Numbered from the stretch's first letter, positions 26,853 to 49,179 are shown. The stretch is 64,000 bases of DNA from Maylandia zebra (GCF_041146795.1 NC_135177.1:22542560-22606559), one strand, 5' to 3'. Translations and numbers: made by a program. The notes: a model not told the origin generated them from the letters alone.

Positions 26853-29290
26853 TGTACTGAATCAGCAAAAGAACTGGCAGCCTTGCTTTGTTACACCACT
26901 GGGCTAAAAGCTGCTGCGACAGGAAGAAGGGAAGAGGCTGAAGGGCTGTGATTATACTTGCATTAATGAGAGGAAGTGAGGAAAGAATTGTTGGTGATAG
27001 ATGTTGAAAACAATGACGGATAAAAACATAACCTATCATCCAGACCACAGTTAAAACAGACATTTCAAACAACAGGACATAAACAAGAACCGTTATCACA
27101 CTTATAATCGAAACTCGTGCAGAAAGGTGGTTGTCAAGGTTCAAAAGCAATGTACAGGTAACGAGAGACATTCTAGAGTATTTAGAGGAGTAAATGATCG
27201 CTCCTCTTCAGCATGAAGGCAATCAATACAAAAAGAAGAAATATTTATGTAGGTGACTGTTTCAACAGACATCTAACTTGAAAGAAACTGTTCGAAAATG
27301 GAACAGCCGATGTCAGTAATCAAAATAAAACCTTCCAGTGTTTATTTTGATGTGGTTGATGAGTGAGCTGATTCTAGTCTTGCAGCAGAAGACACGTTTT
27401 TCTCTACATTCTTTTGAATGGTTTGAAGAGGAAAAAGCGACACTGGGGGTAACTAAAAAAATCTTGTTGCTAGTGATGTGAGAAATGAGGTGTAGTGTGC
27501 GCCGTGTCGGAGCCATTGGAGACGGTGGAAAAATGACATCACAACTCACGAATGTAATCCAAGAATTGTTTAGACACTCGGCTGGCAGATCATCAGCATC
27601 GAGCAGGAGTGACATCGCAGCGACCGGTGGTCACATAACTTTTCCTGTTGTGCCGTGGATCAGATGTTTCCGACGGCAAACCGACTGGCAATCAGTCTCA
27701 TTACAATCCGAGACTTTTAATAGACCAGCGTATGGAGTTAACAAGGACCACTAAAAGACATGTCTATTGATTCAATTACACAGTTAATTTATTCATGTGT
27801 TGATCTGATACTGCATCTATTTATTGTTTGTATTTATTGGGCAGCTTATCACCTGCTGTGCGCTTGCATAGTTTGGCCTACAGTTCTTTTGAGGTGACTG
27901 GGAAGATGCTGTTGACATTTTTTTGTGGTTTTTATTGCTATCGTGAGGAGGGCAAAACAAAAAGGACGTGAAATCTTATGATTGGTCTCTTGGACTACTG
28001 TGCCTTTTTTACCAAATAGGATGTGTTTTTCAAAAAAAAAAGCATTCTGTGCTCTCAGTGCATTCATACTGTGTTTTGATTGTTTGCATGTGTTTCACAA
28101 AACCAGTGCACAGTCAAACGCGAAAGCCAACGTGTAGTCACCCTTCTTCTAAAATCGCACACAGCTTAAAAACCAACATCATCAACTGTGATTCTTTAAA
28201 ACAAAAACAAAAAAAAATGGCATCCAGCTCTTATATCCCAACATCTACAGCTCACCTGAATGGCCTGCATCTCTGACTAATACACACACCAACAGCAGTG
28301 GCTACTATTTGTCATGTAGTATTTAAGTGTCTAGCCTTCCTTTGGGGCTTTTCTTTAGGTTCTGATCAGGAGAGAAACAGACTGAACGGCACTTAAAGAT
28401 GGTGCTCTTGAAAACTTGAAAACATGGTGAAAATATAAATGTAAGGGAAGAAATCTTTCTTTGCACCACTCTCTACCGCTGCTATCATCGTGCTGATTTA
28501 CATGTATCATTGAAGGCTTGCTCTTTAATTGGAAGTCCACTCACAGCATTCATTTCAATGTTGAAGGGGTTCTTAGTAACCCGACTGGATTAATCTATAT
28601 TGTAAATATTTGGACTGATATTTTTGAATTGGTGTGAGAGGTTCATATGTTATTTACATAACTACAAATGGGGTGGGGGGATTTGCATTACTAGACTCCT
28701 CCAAAAAGCACCACACGTGAACACAGAGCCACCGGCAGCCAACATGTTACTGCCTGTTTGTTTTTGTTGTTTTTCTCAGTACGGAGTGTACAAACCCTCA
28801 GTCACTCTTATCCTGCTACAATACGCCAGATGTTGACTCTTGATCAGAGGCTGGGGGTGTCTTCCACCACACTCCTGTTTTGGTTTTTGGGTTGTTTTTT
28901 GTGGTATGACAGAGAAGCCAATTGCACTTATTTTTCATTATGTCCTTTTTCATGTGTTTTCTACTGCAGCGACCACTGCTTATTGGTCAGAAATAATGTC
29001 TTGTTTATTTCAGCTGCCTTCTTCTTTTACTACTACAACTACTTATTACATTTTAAAAGCTGACTGTAGTTCCACCTCGCCTCCCTTCCCCCACTCTGCT
29101 GCACTCGTCTGCCCCTGCCCTCTCCTCTCCTTTATCTCCCTCAATCCCGTAGTATATTTTCTTTCTAAACTAAACTCTGTCTTTCACTCAACCCAATTCT
29201 ATGTGATATTACACTCCTTTTTTTTTAAAATATTGATACAATCAAAGATTAAAAAAAATAAAATAAAAAAAAACTTTTAATAAATGAAAC
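26853..29290 (+). other. Likely ciart 3' UTR and flank
   Basis: No coding exon recognised after the ciart stop. Candidate AATAAA signals occur near 27323 and in the A-rich stretch near 29255-29285, so the 3' UTR could be short or about 2.4 kb. Several ORFs (26809-27171 minus, 28840-29280 plus) have no domain or homology that I recognise. Confidence 0.4.
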
Positions 29291-30343
29291 CAATTTTTGA
29301 AAGATGAAACTGCCTGTGTGCTTGTTTACGCAAATCTTCATGCATTTATTTTGTTTTCTTTTGATTATGCAGCTCCCGATTTGGAAAGCAGCTTTTAATA
29401 AACAGATGTGTGACTCGATGGGGTGCAGATTTACAGACTGTATATTCTGAAGGCTGCGTGAGTGCACGAGTGAGTGGGGGTGAGGCGGAGACGATGAAGG
29501 CAGGAAGAAGAGGAGGGGCAGTGGGGTGGTGAGACTACAGCCTCTGTAATCTGACTGAGAGAGGTAGGGGGGCTGGCTGATCCTCCAACCAGCTGCTACA
29601 TCAGAGTCCAAACACTACTTTAGCTTATATGTGTGCTCATGTGAGAGTGTTATAATGAGTAAATACCTTCTGGAGGTTAGCAGAGAAAAGTTGGTGGTCT
29701 CTGTAGCGCGGTCCTGCATTTCACACGAAAACAATTACCCACAGGCTAAAGTCTGATCTCTGCAGGCGACCACCGAGAATTTTAATTCCCTCTAGAAAAA
29801 AAAAATCAAAAGGTGAGAATGAAAAATTGAGTGGCGCGGCGCTGCATCACCCACACCGAACGTGATGAAAGAAAATGAAAAAAATTCTGATAACCCAAAC
29901 ACACACTGGGAGGTTGCTAGGAGTAATGTTATGTAACAAAATGTGAGTTTTACTTCAAAATAAAGAGAAAGTAAAAACTTTAAAGTTATGAAGCTGTGTA
30001 CTAATTTAACTTCAATCTGTCTTTTTTGTTGTTTTCAAAAAACATTGCTTCTTTTATCCTTTAATATTTAAATCTGGAAGTTCTGATTCTGTTAATTTCA
30101 CCAATTCTCAAAGAAAAATCTATGACCAGAAAATCAGACGCAACAATAGATGTTACACTGCACAAGGAGCACAACTGTTAATTTCATATATTAACCATCA
30201 TTGCACTCTCGTTCTCCTTCGCCCAGCATCATATCCTTAGATACTGCATGCACACCAGGATGAGAGTGGCAAATTTTGGGAGGGTGTGGTTTTGACTTCT
30301 CTCTCATGCCATGCGGCACGTATGCATGCATGCATGCACTGCT

Positions 30344-30372
30344 CCCCCCCCCCCCCCCCCCCCCCCCCCCCC
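30344..30372. repeat. Homopolymeric C29 run
   Basis: Twenty-nine consecutive C on the plus strand, directly after a palindromic (GCAT)n segment (about 30319-30339). Such runs are unusual and error-prone in sequencing, so the exact length is uncertain. Confidence 0.9.
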
Positions 30373-31422
30373 GTCGCACGCTCTGACACACTGACTGGCT
30401 GATTTGGTGATGGGCTTGTCTCTGACACAGTGACTATGCTACGTTACAACAACACAGACAGCCCTCCCTGCCTCCACCCTCCCTCCCCCTCGGCCCCCCC
30501 TTGTATCCATGCAGTTTTTAGCAGAAAAAGCCCTTGCCCTCCATCTCCCCACCGCTGCTATTCTCCCCCCCTCTTTCTACTCCGGAGGATGGAAACGAGG
30601 GGCAAGAGGAAAAGGACGAGAAGAGGATGTGTGGAGTGCACAGGGACGAAACTTGACCTCGCTACAGTTTTGAGAACATTTTTTTTAACAAACAAAATAT
30701 GTATAATTGTTCTTTTTCTCCCCAAAAAAGCTACATTTGTTTTTTGTTTAATCATTCAGTTGGATTATAATATTCTGTTTGCGCAGTATATTTTCACATA
30801 ATTAACATTACAGCACTGTTCACATTCAAGTTGTTTTCACTTCTCCGAGCATGTGTTGGCTTAATTTAGCATGTGTGTGTCCATCAATAGGATTGCACAT
30901 AATGAACTTACTGCGGCTCTTATCCCTTGCTGTGTAGGTTTTAATTGTGGGCCCACATCCTGTTACTGGTTTTAACAAGTTGATGATTTAATGGTGTCCT
31001 TCCAGTTCTGCTCTGTGCACATAATGAAGGGAACGACACAATGAGGTGCTTATTCACTTATTCTAAACACCCCTCCCCCATAATTTCACTCCAGTACGAC
31101 TCGCGTGAGGTGAAGTCACTCTCTGACTTTACAACTACATACACAGCCTCTTACTCACCATAAGTCCACAGGGTTTTTTTTAGTGCAGACTTGACCAAAA
31201 AAACAGCCTGAATGCTCAATAAACCTGCCCAATCCTGAAATGGAAATCAGAGACATTTCGAAGTCCCTGCTTCGCCGGAGATCACAGCGGTGACGGGCCC
31301 TTGGTGTGCCAGGTTGAAGGGGTTGCTCTGCGCGCCATCTGTGGTCTCCATCTCTGTGAACAACGTAAAGACAGAGACACAAGGACTAAATTTTCAAGGG
31401 CGCACGTGTGTCTCATCATGAC

Positions 31423-31424
<2 letters not shown>

Positions 31425-31458
<34 letters not shown>
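31425..31458. repeat. (TG)n microsatellite
   Basis: Seventeen TG units. No gene association. Confidence 0.95.
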
Positions 31459-31459
<1 letters not shown>

Positions 31460-33479
31460 TATTTGGGGCACGGCTCAGCTACAGGCAAATAACATCCTCA
31501 TCAGTTTCTCTGGCCTGAATGTGTTCTCGGGAGTCTGCTCGCGATGACACCATCCCACACGGCTGCTTAATTATTCAAGTACACTGAGTGAAAGGGAATC
31601 ACCAGGTTCAGTATACTCATGAGGGGGGAAAGAAAGACACAGATGGCAAGCAAAGAGGGCTATAAATGAGACAAAAGTGAGAGATTAAAGCTTACTCCCT
31701 CTGAGTTAGAATGAACCACCTGCACATAAACTGAGATCCTAGCAGCGTATGCTCGAAGTCAAGACAGCTGAGCCCCCTGAGAGTGTATCTTCCAAGATGA
31801 TTTACAACCCCTGTCAGACACAATGAAATAAAACTGGGTCAGCATGATAAAATATACCATAACCATACAGTTGATGAATCAAAAAGCTTTGTGTGAGAAC
31901 AGGGGGGATAACTTAACTAAAGTCTTAAACTTTGCTCTGTAGTTAATTTTTGGAGAAAAGCAATAATATACATTAATAGCTGATATCAAGCTCAAAGGCT
32001 GTTAAGACTGAAAGGAAACACTTAAGATTCAGCAATAAAAGCTTTGCAGATACCGGACTAGGATTACAAACTAAATACCTGACATTCCAGTAATATAACA
32101 GATTAATTCATACAGCTCCCATCGCATGCCCCCATGATGCATTACTCTTGTTTTAGCTGCACAGGCAAATTGAAATCACTGTGTTTGCCAGTGTGGGGTC
32201 AGGGCATGCGTGTGCGCATGTGATGCTGTGTGCGTTTTTGTTTTTCCTGTGTGCACTTGTATAGAAATATCTGTGGTATTGTCATATTATGTGCTGAGGT
32301 GTCATTACATAATAGAGCTGGCTGGAGAGAGGGAACGGGGGGCGGGGGCTGTGGGGTGTGCAGGGCAGACGGCTCATAGGAGGGATTCAGGTTGGCCACG
32401 GGTGGTCGTAGCAGAGTGGGTAAATGTGAGAGACAGTGGTGTGTGAGGTGTTTACTGTCAGGCTCATCATTTGATTATCCACAGATTAAGGTAGCATTAT
32501 TGTAAATTTAATGAAAATAATTACCCATGTTGGGTTTTTTGTTTTGTTTTTAGCCAAAATCAGAGTTAAAACCGAGAGAAGAGCTTTATATGTAAACCTG
32601 GCATTTAGCAACTCATGTACTACTTTTAGGCTGATCAGTGAGAAAGTGAAGCCCAACAATTTAAATTTTTTTTAAAACATATTATTTGGAGTCATGTTAA
32701 TAAGTAAGTAATGTTTGCTTATTTGTCTCACTTTCCTATCAGAGACGGTACCATAATTACAAAAAAACTCAATAGTTTTGGAGTCTTTTAGCTCATCTAT
32801 CTTCATCAGACTATCCTTGAACATTCAGATGTCACCCACTGGTTTTGGAGTATGCATTTTGAAGCTTCAACTAGCTTTTTGGCTGCTGACATGTTGCTAT
32901 TGGTTTTTGAGCAAGACATGACCATATGCGAATGAGATGATGAAGCGTCAATAGCAAGCTGATTCATAAACTGTACACGTGCATGGCACAGACACAAATA
33001 TAGACTTATTAGTATTAATCAACAGACTAACAACATACTACAATTTCACTTACCAGAACTGAAGCGCAGATGTCTTGGATGTTGATCTCTATCACCCAGC
33101 AAACCATATTATGTAATTTTATTAAAGACACCAACCGCAGAGACCACGTTTATTTCAGTAACAATGGTGAAGACAAAACTGCTAGTGCAAGTTTACTTTG
33201 TAAACAAAAAGAAGTTTTTGTTGTATTATTCAAATGCCTCTAACCCACAGTTGAGGCTAAATGTACAACATTCAGTTATTTAGCATTATATTTAACTGTA
33301 ATTATGTGCTTCACTCCCCACTGTCCTGCTTTTTTTCTCCTCTATCACTGCATGGATATCTCCAGACTATTTATCTCAGCTTTGTCTTAAACACACTGTT
33401 CCTCACATATTTAAGTCACGGGTTCAGAACTTATTATTTGTTTCTTAGTTAATTGCATACAGGCTATAGTAAATTCCTC

Positions 33480-34920
33480 TCTGGCCTCTGGTCAAGTTCT
33501 GTGTTACTTTAAGAATGCTGTTATTCACCCTAGACTAAGTTACGATAAACAGCATTCTTGATAAATTTCCACCTGGGTTCTGTGAAGGACAATTAACTGA
33601 GACAGCTCTTCTCAGACTATCTAATGATGTTTTGGCGCAAAGTGCCACAGGAATTGTTCTGTCCTCCTTATGTTGGAACTGACTTTAGCCTTTGATACAA
33701 TTGCTCACCAGATCTTGCTTGACAGGTTGAGGTATTGGACCAGTGTGTTGGGATCTGCCTTACGCTGCCTTCATATCTTTCTGATCGTTCTTTTTGCGTG
33801 CCTGCTTCAAATTACAAGTCTTCCTTAAGTCATCTTCATTTTGGTGTACCTCAGGGTTCTGTTTTGGGGCCCGTATTAATTCTGGTTTACATGCTCCCTC
33901 GTCAGCACATTTTGAGCACTTTTAAAGACCTATCATATCACTGCTACACAGGTAATATTCAGTTTTATATCTTTTTTAAGCCTCATGACGTTCGAAACTG
34001 CACGTCTTACACTGTGTAAAAAGCTGGATGGATAAAATGTTTTCTTAACTTAATGAGGAAAAAAATGAAATTCTTGTTTGTGCTCCAGAAAAGCATATAA
34101 CTCTAGGAAACTCTTAGTGCATTAGACTCTTAGTTGATTAGACTATTCCAAGCCTTCCATCAGGAACCTCTGGGCAAATTTAGATTCTGGTTTTACTTTA
34201 CTTTGGTCATGTTCAGTCATTGGTTCGTTTATGTTTTTATCACTAACGAAATATTGCCAAATAGTACTATCTCACAAACAGATCTGGAAACTATTATTCA
34301 TGCTTTTGTTTCTTTGAGACTGGATTAGTGTAAATCATCACCACTTATTTAGTGTATATCTGTGTGTACATAGTGTATATATTAGTGTAACTCGTTATTG
34401 ACCAGCCTACACAAAGCATCATTGGACCGTTTGTAGATGCTGCCAGACTTCTGAACAAATCACCAAAGTTTTCTCATGTCACACTGCTACTTTCCCAGCT
34501 CCATTGGCATCCCATTGACTCGAGAATACATGTCAAGATTTTGGTTCTCACTCATAGGGCTCTGAATGGTCAAGCACAAGCATACATCTAAGAACTTTTA
34601 CATCTGTATGTCCTTAGCAGATCCCTAAGGTCATCTGACTGAAGCCTGCTGTGCCACATGCAAGGGTAAAAACTAAAACTTAAAAACTAAAGGTGACAGA
34701 GCCTTCTCTCAGTTGTAGCACCAGGACTCTGGAACTTTCTCCCTTTTAGTTTTAGGTCTGCAAACTCTGTTCAGCTTTTTTAAAAGCAACTAAAAATCTT
34801 TTACAACTGCTTATAATTAACTATTTTGATATACTAATGTCTGATGTTTTTGTTTTCTTTTGTTCAGCACTTTGTAATCAATATCTTTAAAGGTGCTACA
34901 TAAATAAAGTTTTTACTTTG
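33480..34920 (+). mobile_element. CR1/L2-clade LINE remnant, 5'-truncated
   Basis: Decayed non-LTR retrotransposon on the plus strand. It retains a reverse-transcriptase motif similar to GVPQGSVLGPVL at about 33846-33885 and, just upstream, broken text for 'FDTIAHQILLDRL' (about 33693-33730). Further on, an RT C-terminal/thumb region resembling 'LHWHPIDSRIHVKILVLTHRALNG' spread over 34500-34570 is readable only across frames. The 3' end is a GGTGCTACATAAATAAAG tail near 34890-34910. Several stops and frameshifts; no intact ORF. Confidence 0.75.
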
Positions 34921-34948
34921 TGTGGAAGTGGGGAGTGTGGGGAAGTGG

Positions 34949-35837
34949 CAGTGGGGAAAACAATTATTTGATCATCTGCTGAATTTGAAGGTTTGCTCAC
35001 TTACAAAGAAATTAACAGTCTCTAATTTTTATCGTAGTTTTATTTAAATGGACAGAGACAGAATATCAATCAAAAATCCAGTAAAAAAAAAAAAACACAT
35101 TACATAAAAGTTATAAATTGATTTGCACGTCACTGAGTGAAGTGAGTATTTGATCCCCAAGCAAAAAATGTGTTACTGTTGGCAAGCACAGTGGGAAGAT
35201 ATTTTTTGTAATAGGTCACCAGGTTTGCACACATCTCAGGAGGGATTTTGGCCCATTCCTCTTTACAGAAACTCCAAATCATTTAGGTTTCTTGGCTGCC
35301 ACTTGGCAACTTGGACCTTCAGCTCCCTCCTCATATTTTCTCTAGGACTGAGGTCTGGAGGCTGGTTAGGCTACAAAATTACACCATAATCACACCAACA
35401 TTTGTCACCTTCTCAACAAGCTTCTTGCTGATGGTCTTGTGTAGATCTACAATCTTGTCCTTGATGTCATTTGACAGCTTTTTTGGTACTGGTAGCCAAA
35501 GTTGGATAGAAAAAAACCGATTCTGTGTGCAGGTGTGCTTTCTAAACATAGCGAGTTAAGTTCAGGAGTATCTGTAATTGACTGAATGTAATTTGTGTGC
35601 CACATGGACACGCAGGCAATTTGTGGGAGGCAGAATTCTGAGTGGCACTTATTTCAGTCAATGGCATGCAAATCAATGCATAACTTTTATGTGATGTGTT
35701 TTTCTGGATTTGTGGTTGATATTCTGTCTCCCTCTATTAAGATGAAAATGACCATAAAAATTAGCAACCATGCATTTTTTTGTAACTCAAAGCAAAATGT
35801 ACAAATTCAGCAGGAGAATCAAATTTTCCCTACGGTA
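34949..35837 (-). mobile_element. Tc1-like transposon, internally deleted
   Basis: Begins CAGTGGGGAAAACAATTATT. The left sub-terminal sequence (TTTTATTTAAATGGACAGAGACAG) recurs inverted near 35700-35760. Between the ends are pieces of a minus-strand transposase (about 35210-35375 and 35400-35485) with the middle of the gene missing. This matches, from memory, one of the commonest Tc1-like families of fish. The ORFs at 35150-35879 are parts of it. Confidence 0.75.
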
Positions 35838-36554
35838 CATTTAGTTGACTCTTTGACAACTGAATTCTTCTCTGTTTAACCACGCTTTCTATTGAAATTC
35901 TATTATTAATTATATTTTTATTGTCTTTTTTTATTTTTGTGTCTTCTACCATACTTTTATATTGCTAGCACTTTATACATAAACATCACTTACTTTGTAT
36001 TTTGTCACTCCGTGAGGGACAACTTCATTTTTATTGAATGACTTTCTTTTTTGTCTTTAGGTTTGTTTAAAAAGAATGTGAAACACTTGTCTGGTTCCCC
36101 CTTAGCGAGGTCAGGCCTCTCCTAGTGTCACTGCAAACTTTGCTCATTGCAACTGCTGTAGTTTGAAGTTTGTTTGGCCTGGCATGCCTGGTGGAAAGCA
36201 TTGCCTCTGTCTGTCAGGTCCAGCTGCCTGTGTCAGTCAAAGAGTCCATGAACCTAACTCCAGCATCCAGGTGACTCTATACGATAGTTGCCTGATAGAT
36301 ATTGTTAGAAAAGGGCCAAAACATCCCTCGGGATTAACTTCTTTTTGGAGTGGGCCTAAAGTGGCCACTGGAGGAACTACTGCAGTTTTTGGCACTTCCA
36401 TGCTGGCATCAGTTTTCAACTCCAGAGGCAGCTACATTTGTACAACACATACAGTGGAACGATAGTCACTGCTACTTGCAAATGTCACTAAATAACTGAC
36501 AGCCAACAAGGTCAGCAGCAGTTATTCTTGGGCAATATATCAGTGAATACCTTA
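35838..36554. other. Intergenic, nothing recognised
   Basis: A 100-codon plus-strand ORF (36163-36465) has no domain that I recognise and no clear exon boundaries. The stretch is possibly an old repeat. Confidence 0.35.
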
Positions 36555-37180
36555 GTCTAAGGAGCTTGGAAAGAACTTCTTTAAGTTGCTTGAAGACATT
36601 TCACCTGTCATCCGAGAAGCTTCTTCAGTTCTAAGGTCAAATGGCGGAGAGTCCCAGATTTAAACCCAGTGGGAGTTTCCCCCCAAAGAGGGACAAAAGG
36701 ACCCCCTGATGATCCTCTACCTAATCACATGAGCCAAGGTGTGAAAATGGGTGTGGGTCACAATCAGCCAGAGTTTCGGGTGAGCTCATTGTGAAACCTG
36801 GCCCCACCCTATCATGTGATTTCCTGAGGTCAAATGGCCCAGGGTGTGAGTGGGCGTTAAGGCGTCTGGGAAGGGAACTCAAAACTGATATTATAGATGG
36901 CAGACAGCTGGTGTCGTAAGCCATCGCCTCTGTTCAAAGATGGTCGCTCACAGTGGACATAAATGGCTTCTTTCACTCCTCTTTCAAACCACCTGTCTTC
37001 TCTGTCCAAAATGTGAACATTGGCATCCTCGAAAGAATGACCTTTGTCCTTTAGATGCAGATGAACTGCTGAGTCTTGTCCCGTGGAGGTGGCTCTTCTA
37101 TGTTGTGCCATGCGCTTGTGAAGTGGCTGTTTGGTCTCTCCAATGTGTCCCACACCTGTTTTCACACCTTGGCTCATGTG
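36555..37180 (-). mobile_element. Penelope-like retroelement fragment with GIY-YIG endonuclease domain
   Basis: On the minus strand, 36857-37177 encodes 106 aa with the C-terminal GIY-YIG-type endonuclease region typical of fish Penelope-like elements: HIGETKQPLHKRMAQHRR, then HLKDKGHSFEDANVHILDRE, then WFERGVKEAIYV and ERPSLNRG. Downstream (36555-36856) is the usual non-coding or decayed tail of such copies. The reverse transcriptase domain is absent, so the copy is truncated. Nearly identical sequence at both ends forms an inverted repeat (arms about 36726-36763 and 37143-37180). Confidence 0.8.
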
Positions 37181-39180
37181 TTAAACTATCTTGCTTAAAT
37201 GATGGTAAAATACATTTAATTTTCAATTGAAGTAGTTGCTGAATATTTTTCTGCAATTCAGCTAATATATAAATCATTAGACTGTTTCAGATCAAAACAT
37301 TGCATTGCAACTTGCGTTCAGCAATTTAAACAAAGAATAATTTACGACACTCAATAACCAAAACAAGTGATCAGTAAGACCTTGTTTTTGGGAAAACTAA
37401 ATATATGACATTCTGATTTTCCTCAAGGTCACGGAGAAAAATGGTATCAAAGTGAAAACAACAAAAGGCGTTTGTTGTGGTGGAAAAAGCATGTAATCAA
37501 AATGCCTCAGATTTCCATGTATTATTCTGTGGTCCTAATTAGAGGCTTCCTTTACACTACTTCCATATTCACACAACTTGGGTTGTAGTGTGCTTGTAAA
37601 CATGGACCTAAATATTAAGTACATGGGTGATGAATCGGCAGATGATGACGATGGAGGTGTGCTGTTTGGTAGGAGTAAATGAATACACCCGTAATGACTA
37701 GCTGACATTTTGGTGATAGAGAAAGAGCATGCGTTGTAACTAAAGCATGCTGCATATGCACCTCTTCCTGATGGTTGCACGTAGCATTAGCACTGTGAGC
37801 GAAAGCGTGGATGTGGCTTGCTGTAGAGAGAGCGAGTCATTTGGCAGCCTGGTATAGCCTCGGGCTCTCTGCAACTGATTCATGCTCACGCTACTATAAG
37901 TGCACGCAGTTGACCCACATCATGCAAAGGGAGGGAAAAAAGTCAGGAGGCAGGCGTTCAGGGGAAGGAAATGGAGATCATCTGATAATCTCATGTTTTT
38001 ACCAGGGGACTGGGTTCACGACTGAGCTGCGGTTAATAATTAGGCAATATTTATGACTAGTTTGAGTTCTGTGAAAATCATTGAAACACTGCGCTTTTAA
38101 TATGAAGACAAAGCCCTATCATGAACCTTGTAAAGGAGAAGAATGTGAATACTCTCTGCCAAAGCTCTTCTTCAGCTATTCAATTTGGATTTTTATTTGC
38201 AATTCAGATCACTCTCTTAGTTCCCAGAATGTAAAACATTAGTTTTAATCCAGCCTTAACTAGTTTTGGTATTTGAAGTTGCCAGGGGAAAGATTTAACC
38301 TCTTAACAACCACCAAGTCACTGCTGATCCACTTAGTGGTAGGCTTATGCTGAATTTTACCAGCAAGATAAAGAAGCATAGTCTCAGAAACTAGAAGACA
38401 TAACCTTCTAAAGCTGGCATCTCACACACATTTAGACTTTACAACTGCTTTGCTATAAGACTTCAATTTGAATGTGTAAACTAGAAGCGTAGAACTGAAC
38501 CTAACCATAACCCCATTATTCCAGTACCTAATTATTCCTATTACACCTAATGTTCAGCTAGAATTTCTATAAATATATTGCTCTGCAATTACATGATGCC
38601 AAAAACTTGAAAGTCATTTAGCTTAGTTTGATTTAAATGGACAAAAGACTGCGTGTATCACCAGACAAATCTGCTAAAATAAATAAATAAATAAATAAAT
38701 AAATTGTAAGAACTTTTTCTATATATGTTTTACTTCTTCTACCATCATTTTGTGCTGTTGGAGAATTTTCCCTTAAATTTAAATCCAGGATCCAAAGACT
38801 GCCGTGCCTCTTATAATATGACCCAAGCTAAATAGGCAGATTCATTAATGTGTTTTCGCTGGTGAAAATGAAAACTGATTGGGGCTTGTGTAAGGTTAGT
38901 TGAAGTAAAATGGGCTTGAAAGTGAACACGTCAGGACTGTGATAAAATGCAGTGTGCATAGTCACACCCACAGGACAGTTTTAATTCTAGAAAAACCCTG
39001 AGCTATGGGCATAATGCTATAACGACACAATGTTAACGTAGTCAAGGACGAACTTTAACGGATAAATAAATTTCCTTAATCCTCAGATTTTCAAAACTAT
39101 TTGGGAGAAATACGTTTTACCTTGTGGAGAACATGGCTATTTCCATACATGTGCAGCTAGGTGGAAACACCGCACACTTG
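37181..39180. other. Intergenic region upstream of prpf3
   Basis: AT-rich, with an (AAAT)n tract at 38677-38704. The ORFs at 37535-38056 have no recognisable domain. No gene supported. Confidence 0.45.
38677..38704. repeat. (AAAT)n microsatellite
   Basis: About seven AAAT units. Confidence 0.9.
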
Positions 39181-39393
39181 AAACGAAACGACTCTGCGAA
39201 AAAGTCCACGAAGAAGAAGCTGTATCCATTTCCTGTTCCGGGGCTTGAAACAAACGTCGTGCGGACGCGCGTCTAAACAGAAAGTTTTGCAGAAAACTTG
39301 GCACGTTGAGTGTTTTACGCGTCTAAGTCTTCATCGGTTTTCTTTTTACCTCCACGGCTTAAACGGGCTGACTACGACAGAAGAGTAATTAAG
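39181..39393 (+). promoter_or_regulatory. Probable prpf3 promoter and non-coding exon 1
   Basis: A locally CpG-richer patch (CGTGCGGACGCGCGTC near 39255) precedes a candidate donor (TTAAG then GTTTGT at 39393/39394). The next acceptor (TTCTGCAG at 39818) lies nine bases before the prpf3 ATG, so a non-coding exon ending near 39393 is likely. The transcription start was not determined. Confidence 0.5.
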
Positions 39394-39827
39394 GTTTGTA
39401 AGCCTCATGAAGTAGTTATTCCCCGGTGATGGTAGCTCGCGTACAGCGGTGTGCTAACGTTAGTTAGCATCTAACCAGGGAGGTTTGGCGGATGTGATTG
39501 ATTTAGCAATGTATGTTGCTACGGGCTGGCGCTTTAATTTAATCAGTCTGACTTAACACTCATCAACTAACAAAGTGCAGCAAGGTCGGAGTGACTGACT
39601 GTTGATGTGGGAGTTTTTATTAGTTGGAAGCTGGTGAACGTCTGTGTCAGAGCAGCTGTAGCTATGTGGATAAAGGACGGCGGGTTTTGGAGCTCATGTT
39701 TGGGACTATCACATTTGTGTGATATATGACTAATTAAGGCCAGAAATCACGAAGATATTTAAGTGATAACCATGCTCAGTAGCGATAATCCATGACATAA
39801 GTATTTGATGTTCTGCAGGATTGGAGG

Positions 39828-49179
<9,352 letters not shown>

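Larger units (their letters stand above)
29291..33479. other. Intergenic stretch with simple repeats, no gene recognised
   Basis: Contains a (GCAT)n patch followed by a C29 run (30319-30372), pyrimidine-rich DNA at 30460-30580 and a (TG)n tract (31425-31458). Two minus-strand blocks flanked by plausible splice sites (29655-29701 and 31161-31351) are noted in the findings but are not annotated as genes. mrps21, expected here from human synteny, was not seen. Confidence 0.45.

Noticed and set aside
26809-27171. 120-codon minus-strand ORF overlapping the ciart stop
   Set aside because: Antisense of the ciart last exon and 3' UTR; no domain recognised.
28840-29280. 146-codon plus-strand ORF after ciart
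   Set aside because: Low-complexity, Phe/Ser-rich composition ending in an A-rich tract; no homology recognised, probably 3' UTR or flank.
36163-36465. 100-codon plus-strand ORF
   Set aside because: No recognisable domain, no exon boundaries, and adjacent to repeats; possibly an old repeat.
26853-39180. Search for mrps21 between ciart and prpf3
   Set aside because: No conserved mrps21 motif was recognised by eye on either strand; absence is noted but not proven.
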